Shown here one piece after another: positions 53,126-59,141 of a stretch of DNA of 59,141 nt. The stretch comes from Halobacillus litoralis. Its GTDB lineage: Bacteria; Bacillota; Bacilli; Bacillales; Halobacillaceae. The notes below the pieces were generated by a model. That model did not search any database and was not told the DNA's origin. It worked only from the letters and a program-made list of their open reading frames with translations. Within the stretch, counting starts at the first letter, position 1. The number at the start of each line of letters is the position of its first letter. Location of the stretch: positions 1 to 59,141 of the forward strand of contig NZ_WMEW01000017.1 in NCBI RefSeq assembly GCF_009856355.1. Direction: 5' to 3'. The translations under genes were made by a program, and so were the position numbers.

Positions 53126-55588
53126 TCAGCTTGTTGAAGACTCCTGCTGCGTATGAACAACGAAGTTCTTTTCGTCATCCAGATCAATTTTCACTTTCTG
53201 CCCTTTGGCAATGTTTTCTTTAAGAAGCTCTTCGGACAACAGATCCTCGACGTTTTTCTGGATGGAACGGCGCAGTGGTCTTGCCCCGTACTCCGGATCG
53301 AAGCCGGAATCTGCGATATGGGTGATCGCTGCATCTGTAAGCGTGAAGTCGATTTCCTGCTCCAACAGGCGTTTGCGGAGCTCTTCCGCCATAAGAACAA
53401 CGATGTCCTTCATGTGCTTCTTCTCAAGGGAATGGAAGACGATCGTTTCATCGATCCGGTTCAGGAATTCAGGACGGAAGGCTTTCTTCAAGGCATCCGT
53501 AACTTTGGACTTCATGTCCTTGTAATCCTGATCGGCTTCTCCCATAGAGAATCCAACATATTTATTCTGCTTAAGCTCCTGGGCCCCAACGTTGGATGTC
53601 ATAATCAGCACCGTGTTACGGAAATCGACGACGCGGCCCTTGGAATCTGTCAAACGACCATCTTCCAGAACCTGCAGAAGGATGTTAAAGACTTCCGGGT
53701 GTGCCTTTTCAATTTCATCCAGAAGAACGACGGAGTAAGGCTTGTTACGCACTTTCTCAGTCAGCTGGCCGCCTTCATCGTAGCCGACATAGCCTGGAGG
53801 AGAACCAACGAGACGGGACGTGCTGTGTTTCTCCATGTACTCGGACATGTCGATACGGATCATAGCATCTTCCTCGCCGAACATGCTTTCTGCAAGGGCA
53901 CGGGCCAGTTCGGTTTTACCTACACCTGTAGGTCCAAGGAAGATGAAGGAACCAATTGGACGCTTCGGATCTTTCAGACCGGCACGGGCACGGCGGATCG
54001 CCTTGGAAATAGCTTTCACCGCTTCTTCCTGACCAATGACACGGTTATGAAGCGTTTCTTCAAGGTTCAACAGCCGCTCACTTTCATCTTTGGTCATCTT
54101 GGAAACAGGAACGCCGGTCCAGACAGAAACGACGGAGGCGATATCCTCAACAGTGACTTCAGAGTCTTCCTGTCCCTGCTTTTCCTTCCACTCGTCTTTC
54201 GTCTGTTCCAGTTCGTCACGAAGACGCTGCTCGCTGTCGCGAAGGGAAGCGGCCTTCTCGAATTCCTGGCTCTGTACAGCGGCATCTTTCTCCTTGCGAA
54301 CCTCTTCAAGCTTCTGTTCCAGCTCTTTTAAGTTCGGTGGAGCTGTGTAGGAACGCAGTCTCACTTTGGATGCTGCTTCATCAATCAAATCGATCGCTTT
54401 ATCCGGAAGGAAGCGGTCAGTGATATAACGGTCGGAAAAACGGACGGCAGAATCAATGGATTCATCTGTAATCGTCACACGGTGATGCGCTTCATAGCGG
54501 TCACGCAGTCCCTGAAGGATCTGTACGGACTCGTCAAGCGTCGGCTCATCCACCTGTATTGGCTGGAAGCGCCGCTCGAGAGCTGCGTCTTTTTCAATAT
54601 ACTTACGGTATTCATCGAGGGTTGTCGCACCAATACACTGAAGCTCACCACGGGCAAGTGACGGCTTAAGGATATTGGAAGCGTCAATGGCACCTTCGGC
54701 CCCACCGGCGCCGATCAGCGTATGAAGCTCATCAATGAATAGGATGATGTTGCCGGCCTGTCGGATTTCCTCCATGACTTTTTTCAGACGGTCCTCAAAT
54801 TCACCGCGGTATTTCGTACCAGCGACAACCGTTCCCATATCAAGGGTCATCACGCGTTTTTCACGAAGAATTTCAGGTACTTCGTTATTCATGATCTGCT
54901 GAGCAAGGCCTTCAGCAATGGCTGTTTTACCAACACCCGGTTCACCTACAAGAACCGGATTGTTCTTCGTACGGCGGCTCAACACTTGAATAACGCGTTC
55001 AATTTCCTTACTGCGGCCGATCACGGGATCAATGTTTCCTTCCTTCGCAATCGCCGTTAAGTCGCGGGCAAGCGAGTCAAGGGTCGGCGTATTCGCATTC
55101 GCCGCCTGAGCTCCTGAGCCGCCTCCTCTGCGGTTCTGCCCTCCTGTGGACTCATTGTTCCCAAGAAGTTGAAGAACCTGCTGACGGGCTTTATTCAAGC
55201 TCACACCAAGGTTGTTTAATACTCGCGCCGCTACTCCCTCTCCTTCGCGGATCAAACCGAGAAGAATGTGTTCGGTTCCGACGTAGGAATGACCAAGCTT
55301 GCGCGCTTCATCCATGGAAAGCTCGATCACCTTTTTCGCACGCGGTGTATAGTGAATCGTCTGGGAGACTTTCTCTCCCTTGCCGATCAACTTCTCGACT
55401 TCCTGCTGGATTTTAGAGGACTCCAGACCTAAAGCCGTTAAAGCTTTGGCTGCAATGCCTTCTCCTTCACTGACTAGTCCAAGCAGAATATGTTCTGTTC
55501 CAATATTGTTGTGTCCTAAACGGACGGCTTCTTCCTGCGCTAAAGCAAGTACTTTCTGCGCTCTTTCTGTAAATCGCCCAAACATCAT
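53126..55588 (-). CDS. clpC: AAA+ protease ATPase ClpC
   Basis: The 820-aa class I Hsp100 has two N-terminal Clp repeats (about 1-145), D1 with Walker [10 protein letters not shown] (about 208), a middle domain with a UVR-like coiled segment ([19 protein letters not shown]) and D2 with GPTGVGKTE (about 546). It unfolds substrates for ClpP, including arginine-phosphorylated proteins made by McsB. The start is ATG at 55588 ([11 protein letters not shown]), 8 nt after AGGAGG. Confidence 0.97.
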   Translation of the reverse strand: MMFGRFTERAQKVLALAQEEAVRLGHNNIGTEHILLGLVSEGEGIAAKALTALGLESSKIQQEVEKLIGKGEKVSQTIHYTPRAKKVIELSMDEARKLGHSYVGTEHILLGLIREGEGVAARVLNNLGVSLNKARQQVLQLLGNNESTGGQNRRGGGSGAQAANANTPTLDSLARDLTAIAKEGNIDPVIGRSKEIERVIQVLSRRTKNNPVLVGEPGVGKTAIAEGLAQQIMNNEVPEILREKRVMTLDMGTVVAGTKYRGEFEDRLKKVMEEIRQAGNIILFIDELHTLIGAGGAEGAIDASNILKPSLARGELQCIGATTLDEYRKYIEKDAALERRFQPIQVDEPTLDESVQILQGLRDRYEAHHRVTITDESIDSAVRFSDRYITDRFLPDKAIDLIDEAASKVRLRSYTAPPNLKELEQKLEEVRKEKDAAVQSQEFEKAASLRDSEQRLRDELEQTKDEWKEKQGQEDSEVTVEDIASVVSVWTGVPVSKMTKDESERLLNLEETLHNRVIGQEEAVKAISKAIRRARAGLKDPKRPIGSFIFLGPTGVGKTELARALAESMFGEEDAMIRIDMSEYMEKHSTSRLVGSPPGYVGYDEGGQLTEKVRNKPYSVVLLDEIEKAHPEVFNILLQVLEDGRLTDSKGRVVDFRNTVLIMTSNVGAQELKQNKYVGFSMGEADQDYKDMKSKVTDALKKAFRPEFLNRIDETIVFHSLEKKHMKDIVVLMAEELRKRLLEQEIDFTLTDAAITHIADSGFDPEYGARPLRRSIQKNVEDLLSEELLKENIAKGQKVKIDLDDEKNFVVHTQQESSTS

Positions 55589-55606
55589 GGACATTCCCTC
55601 CTAACA

Positions 55607-56677
55607 TTATTCTTTATGCTCAAGCTGGAGCCTCTCACGGATGAGCGAAGCTCTCCTTACATCCCTCTCATCTGGGGATAACGTCGTTTCAGCGTACTGC
55701 TGTAGAAACCCCGGCTGTGTCAAAATCACCAGTTCATTCAGAATCGTTCTCGGAATATGGTCAATGAGACCAAGGTCAATACCAAGCCGGAGATCAGATA
55801 AGCATTTCGCCGCCTCTTTCGATTCAATAATGCGGCTGTTGGTCAGCACCCCGTAGGATCGGAAAATCCGGTCCTCCAGGCGGACACTGGAGCGGTGCAT
55901 TAACGTTTCCCTAGCTTTCCTCTCCTGGTCAATCAACTGTTTTACGACACTATGGAGATCCTCCACGATGTCTTCCTCTGATTTCCCAAGAGTAATCTGG
56001 TTGGATATTTGAAAAATACTGCCCAGTGCTTCACTGCCTTCTCCATAAATCCCTCTTACCACGAGGCCCAGCTGGTTAATCGCCGGAATCATCCGGTTGA
56101 TCTGCTGGGTCATGGACAAAGCAGGAAGGTGCATCATGACGGAAGCCCGCATTCCTGTTCCTACGTTTGTAGGACAAGCCGTAAGATATCCGCGTTTCTC
56201 ATCGAAGGCATAATCCACTTTTTCCTCAAGCCAATCATCCAGCTGGCTGGCCTGTTCCAGTGCTTTATCGAGCTGAAAACCCGGGAAATATAATTGTATG
56301 CGTACATGGTCTTCTTCATTAACCATGATGGAAACCTGTTCATTTTGAGAAATCAGTGTGGCTGAGTTTTCGGAGTGCTCAGCCAGGTGAGGGCTGATTA
56401 AGTGCTTTTCTACAAGCACTCTTTTCTCAACAGGTTGAAGATCCCGCATCCGGACCAGTTCAAAATCCTTGTAATCCCGGAAAGACGTCTGCTGAAAGTT
56501 TTCTTCGAAATAAGCCAGAACCTTACTTAAGGTTTCCTCTCTTGCAATGATGGGAAAGGGGTGGTCTGCAAAATTCCGGGCAAGGCGGATACGGCTGCTC
56601 ATCACAATATCACTGTCCGGGCCCTCCTGTTTCATCCAAGGGCTGATTGCTTCATTAATAAACTGTTTCAGGGACAT
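55607..56677 (-). CDS. mcsB: protein arginine kinase McsB
   Basis: The 356-aa phosphagen-kinase-like enzyme phosphorylates Arg residues to mark proteins for ClpCP. It shows SSRIRLARN (27-35), the catalytic loop [13 protein letters not shown] (168-180) and the allosteric phospho-Arg binding motif RDVRRA (338-343). Its ATG overlaps the mcsA stop by one base (TAATG), so the kinase and its activator are coupled. Confidence 0.97.
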   Translation of the reverse strand: MSLKQFINEAISPWMKQEGPDSDIVMSSRIRLARNFADHPFPIIAREETLSKVLAYFEENFQQTSFRDYKDFELVRMRDLQPVEKRVLVEKHLISPHLAEHSENSATLISQNEQVSIMVNEEDHVRIQLYFPGFQLDKALEQASQLDDWLEEKVDYAFDEKRGYLTACPTNVGTGMRASVMMHLPALSMTQQINRMIPAINQLGLVVRGIYGEGSEALGSIFQISNQITLGKSEEDIVEDLHSVVKQLIDQERKARETLMHRSSVRLEDRIFRSYGVLTNSRIIESKEAAKCLSDLRLGIDLGLIDHIPRTILNELVILTQPGFLQQYAETTLSPDERDVRRASLIRERLQLEHKE

Positions 56678-57225
56678 TACTCTTCACCACCCTCATCCTG
56701 ATGAAGTTCGTTCTCTAATGAACGTATCTTATCTCTACATTTCGCTGCTTCTTCAAATTCTTCCTGCTCGATTAATTGTCGAAGATTATTTTTATATTCT
56801 TCAATTTCTTTTTTCAGATGAAGGTTTCCGCCTTCTCTCTTCGGTATTTTCCCATCATGACGGGTGTTTCCGCTGTGTACCCGTCTTAATATCGGGTTGA
56901 GCCGGTCATCGAAGGTTTCATAACAGACCGCACAGCCGAACTTGCCGATTCTCGCAAATTCATTATAAGTAAGTCCGCAGCTGGGACATTTTAATGACTC
57001 TTTTTTCGGATGTGTTTGAGGACTCTGCCCCTTAAATGGAGAAGGGCCCTCAGAATGAAAAAGCCCGGAAAGCAGATCGTTCAGCGAAAAGTTTTCTTCA
57101 CCATAATTCATATAGCCATTGTCCTTTGCACACTGCTCACAGACGTGAATTTCGGTTTTTTTACCGTTTACCACCTGCGTCAGGTGCACCGTTGCCGGGC
57201 GCTGATGACATTCCTGGCATTCCAT
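56677..57225 (-). CDS. mcsA: McsB activator McsA
   Basis: The 182-aa zinc protein has Cys pairs C3/C6 with C29/C32 and C80/C83 with C98/C101, then a C-terminal UVR domain (about 135-172, coiled-coil). It activates McsB and, with it, modulates CtsR. GGGAGAGATTCAG precedes the ATG. It lies 18 nt after ctsR. Confidence 0.95.
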   Translation of the reverse strand: MECQECHQRPATVHLTQVVNGKKTEIHVCEQCAKDNGYMNYGEENFSLNDLLSGLFHSEGPSPFKGQSPQTHPKKESLKCPSCGLTYNEFARIGKFGCAVCYETFDDRLNPILRRVHSGNTRHDGKIPKREGGNLHLKKEIEEYKNNLRQLIEQEEFEEAAKCRDKIRSLENELHQDEGGEE

Positions 57226-57243
57226 CTGAATCTCTCCCTTCAG

Positions 57244-57708
57244 TCAGCATTTGTATTTAAGGGTAAACAACATCGCTTTCATAATCCGCGACCGAATTTC
57301 ATCCCGGACGGGCAGAGGGAACGCCAGAACGTCACGGTCAATAACACTCTGGAGCAGCTTTCCTTCTCTCAACGTAATCACATCAAACTCGACAAGGCGT
57401 GCAAGGACGTCTTCCGCCTGAGATTGAGAGACCCGCGGATGAATGAGGTGCATCACATCTTCGATCATTTCAGAATCCTTGCGATGCTGGATCCGGCTGA
57501 TGCGGATATACCCTCCACCTCCACGCTTACTTTCAACGATATAACCCTTTTCCACTGTAAAACGTGTCTTAATCACATAATTGATTTGAGATGGAACACA
57601 CTGAAACCTTTCAGCCAGTTCACTACGCTTAATTTCAATGGTCTGCTTATGACTTTGATCAAGTATATCTTTTAAATAATCCTCAATAACGTCGGATATA
57701 TTCCGCAT
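57244..57708 (-). CDS. ctsR: heat-shock repressor CtsR
   Basis: The 154-aa repressor has an N-terminal winged HTH (about 1-72) including the Gly-rich thermosensor loop R62 and GGGG 63-66, and a C-terminal dimerisation domain that is the target of McsB/ClpC. It represses its own operon, and the operator is visible upstream. GGGGGAGGGACG precedes the ATG. It is first in ctsR-mcsA-mcsB-clpC. Confidence 0.97.
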   Translation of the reverse strand: MRNISDVIEDYLKDILDQSHKQTIEIKRSELAERFQCVPSQINYVIKTRFTVEKGYIVESKRGGGGYIRISRIQHRKDSEMIEDVMHLIHPRVSQSQAEDVLARLVEFDVITLREGKLLQSVIDRDVLAFPLPVRDEIRSRIMKAMLFTLKYKC

Positions 57709-57730
57709 CGTCCCTCCCCCTTCTTCTGAC

Positions 57731-57747
57731 TTTGACTATCTTTGACT
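57731..57747 (-). promoter_or_regulatory. CtsR operator
   Basis: Minus strand: direct heptad repeat AGTCAAA-GAT-AGTCAAA, the known CtsR site with 3-bp spacing. It lies just downstream of the -10, over the likely transcription start of the ctsR operon. Confidence 0.93.
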
Positions 57748-57755
57748 TTAATTTT

Positions 57756-57783
57756 ATTATACTCAATTTTTATCAGTACGCAA
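57756..57783 (-). promoter_or_regulatory. SigA promoter of the ctsR operon
   Basis: Minus strand: -35 TTGCGT (57778-57783), 16-bp spacer, -10 TATAAT (57756-57761). The CtsR operator follows directly. Confidence 0.75.
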
Positions 57784-57843
57784 CTATCTTGTTTGTTTAA
57801 TACACACCATCTATGTTTCCCCGATTGAACTTGAATTAAAACA

Positions 57844-57873
57844 AAAAATCTACACAGATCTCTGTGTAGATTT
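57844..57873 (-). terminator. terminator of the mgtC-family gene
   Basis: Perfect stem AAATCTACACAGA / TCTGTGTAGATTT followed by T runs on the minus strand. It begins at the stop codon of the MgtC-family gene. Confidence 0.9.
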
Positions 57874-58562
57874 CATGGATAATCATGTCCGCAGCCTTCC
57901 ACTCCTTTAATAGACGTAATCTCAGCCAACAGTCTTGACCGGTTGAGGCCCGGCTGTTTTTCAAGCTGAATGATCACTCTCTTCTGCTCTCCGTCAAGAG
58001 ATTTTACATCCATGCTTCGGATATCCAGACTCTCCTGGTCAAATAAAGAGAGCAGCTGGTGAATCTGCAGATCTTTTTTTATTGTAATATGAAACGTGGG
58101 ACCGCCATTTAATTTTTCCTTTTCCACTTTATTCAACAGAATCAGACTGATCAGCACAAAAAAGGTCGTTACTGTCGCAACATCATACATCCCTGCACCA
58201 ACAACGAGACCAATACCTGCAACCGTCCATATAGAAGCTGCGGTTGTCAGTCCGCGGATGGTTATACCATTGACGATGATTGTACCTGCGCCCAGAAAAC
58301 CGATACCACTGATCACATAGGAAGGAATACGGGCAGGATCAAAACGGACATTGTCATACTCCTCCATGAATGTTTGAAATCCATATAAGGAAAGGAGCAT
58401 CATCATACAGGCCCCGACCCCTACAAGGATATGCGTCCGAAATCCAGCGGAATGATTTTTCAATTCCCTCTCAAACCCGATAAGTCCAGCCAGGAGTAAT
58501 GCAAAAAACAAGCGGAAGATAAACATGAGGATATCCTCATGAAAAAAATAAGACCAACTCAT
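57873..58562 (-). CDS. MgtC/SapB-family membrane protein
   Basis: The 229-aa protein has about five membrane helices in the first 150 residues with family motifs LIGFERELKNHSAGFRTH and GIGFLGAGTI, and a soluble C-terminal domain (about 155-229, ACT-like). MgtC-like proteins are linked to magnesium homeostasis or virulence in other bacteria; the exact role here is unknown. The ATG follows AAAGGAGGTCAGTT. It is located 36 nt after the 5S rRNA terminator with no clear promoter, and its own terminator follows. Confidence 0.9.
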   Translation of the reverse strand: MSWSYFFHEDILMFIFRLFFALLLAGLIGFERELKNHSAGFRTHILVGVGACMMMLLSLYGFQTFMEEYDNVRFDPARIPSYVISGIGFLGAGTIIVNGITIRGLTTAASIWTVAGIGLVVGAGMYDVATVTTFFVLISLILLNKVEKEKLNGGPTFHITIKKDLQIHQLLSLFDQESLDIRSMDVKSLDGEQKRVIIQLEKQPGLNRSRLLAEITSIKGVEGCGHDYP

Positions 58563-58597
58563 AACTGACCTCCTTTACTAAGCAATCTATTCTTAAT

Positions 58598-58630
58598 AGA
58601 AAAAAACCAGAAGTATTTACTTCTGGTTTT
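58598..58630 (-). terminator. rRNA operon terminator after 5S
   Basis: Stem AAACCAGAAGTA / TACTTCTGGTTT with a 2-nt loop and T7 on the minus strand, immediately after the 5S gene. Confidence 0.9.
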
Positions 58631-58637
58631 CTGGTTG

Positions 58638-58752
58638 ACGTGGCAGCGTCCTACTCTCACGGGGGTAAACCCGACTACCATCGGCGCTGAAGAGCTTAAC
58701 TGCTGTGTTCGGCATGGGAACAGGTGTGACCTCTTCGCCTTCACCACCACAT
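58638..58752 (-). rRNA. 5S ribosomal RNA
   Basis: The minus strand shows the Bacillus 5S core: GCGAAGAGGTCACACCTGTT, CCGAACACAGCAGTTAAGCT and CGCCGATGGTAGTCGGG, ending GAGAGTAGGACGCTGCCACG. The 5' ATGTGGTGGT and 3' GCTGCCACGT pair as helix I, which sets the ends to within a few bases. It is the last gene of the upstream rRNA operon. Confidence 0.96.
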
Positions 58753-58953
58753 CGATATAAAGTTTGAGGTGAACCCTCAAAACTGGATAAGGAAACATTT
58801 ATTGATCAAACATCATTCACGAAGTTCAGTCCGGCTGCAACTCCTAAATCCTCGCTGTTCTAAGCACACCTTCTTCAAGACTGAAAAAACACAGCCTTTA
58901 CGAATGTTTGCTTAGCCAGTCGGATTTGACCAGTCGCTTTCGCCTTCTTTACA
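58753..58953 (-). other. 23S-5S intergenic spacer
   Basis: About 200 nt without a tRNA gene. On the minus strand it contains TATCCAGTTTTGAGGGTTCA, similar to segments around Bacillus rRNA genes, and the small inverted repeat GAGGGTTCACCTC. Probably processing stems. Confidence 0.6.
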
Positions 58954-59141
58954 TAGATAAGTCATCGATCCATTAGTATCCGTCAGCTCCACGTGTCACC
59001 ACGCTTCCACCTCGGACCTATCAACCTCATCGTCTCTGAGGGATCTTATCTGCTCGAAGCAGAGGGAAATCTCATCTCAAGGGGGGCTTCATGCTTAGAT
59101 GCTTTCAGCACTTATCCCGACCACACGTAGCTACCCAGCGA
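58954..59141 (-). rRNA. 23S ribosomal RNA, 3' end only (partial)
   Basis: The minus strand reads GGAAGCGTGGTGACACGTGG and AGCTGACGGATACTAATGGA, the standard end of 23S. The 3' end near 58954 is set by analogy with Bacillus. The gene continues beyond the right edge. Confidence 0.95.

Noticed and set aside
53153..54331. Open frame of 392 codons on the plus strand opposite clpC
   Set aside because: It is a codon-bias shadow of clpC; no RBS and no recognisable protein.
58753..58953. Possible tRNA gene in the 23S-5S spacer
   Set aside because: No cloverleaf, no GTTCGAATC-type T-arm and no CCA end could be found; it is spacer only.

Overview
The window comes from a Gram-positive, endospore-forming member of the Bacillaceae. 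It carries the Bacillus-type main ribosomal protein/RNA polymerase region in almost the same order as Bacillus subtilis, together with sporulation and germination genes (pdaB, kbaA, gerD, cwlD, sigH, disA) and the ctsR-mcsA-mcsB-clpC stress operon. Protein similarity as I recall it points to the halophilic/halotolerant Halobacillus-Virgibacillus side of the family, but the genus cannot be fixed from the sequence alone. Nearly everything lies on the minus strand; only pdaB and gerD are on the plus strand.

Layout in the direction of transcription (high to low coordinates). The end of one rRNA operon (23S 3' end, 5S, terminator) lies at 59141-58598. It is followed by an MgtC-family membrane protein and the CtsR-controlled operon ctsR-mcsA-mcsB-clpC (57.7-53.1 kb). 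Next come radA-disA, yacL and a fused ispD-ispF gene, then gltX and a cysteine T-box leader with cysE-cysS-mrnC-rlmB-rae1. After these come sigH, rpmG-secE-nusG, rplK-rplA, the L10 leader with rplJ-rplL, rsmC and rpoB-rpoC. Then follow the L7Ae-like rplGB with rpsL-rpsG-fusA-tuf and the S10-spc-alpha supercluster from rpsJ (24.5 kb) to rplQ (9.6 kb), with secY, adk, map, a KOW protein and infA embedded in it. The ECF transporter module ecfA1-ecfA2-ecfT, truA and rplM-rpsI come next. The last part is a sporulation-linked block (cwlD, salA, gerD, kbaA, pdaB), a small uncharacterised gene, and the tandem promoters, leader and 5' end of a second rRNA operon (347-1). The whole block is therefore bracketed by two rRNA operons in the same orientation.

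The genes form a growth-control region covering ribosome assembly, transcription (alpha, beta, beta', NusG, sigma-H), translation factors (IF-1, EF-G, EF-Tu), secretion (SecY, SecE), tRNA charging and modification (GltX, CysS, TruA), rRNA maturation (MrnC, RlmB, RsmC) and protein quality control. Recognisable regulation includes the CtsR operator, a cysteine T-box, the L10 leader, probable L13 and L1 leaders, many SigA promoters with good hexamers, sporulation-type promoters before cwlD and gerD, and intrinsic terminators between transcription units.

I found no mobile element, CRISPR array, phage gene or plainly new multi-gene system; this is conserved core genome. The points most worth a second look are the in-frame IspD-IspF fusion that keeps an internal ribosome binding site, the nested palindromes over the promoter before rplGB, a possible attenuator in the rpoB leader, palindromes before ecfA1, and a PdaB whose deacetylase motifs are further degraded.
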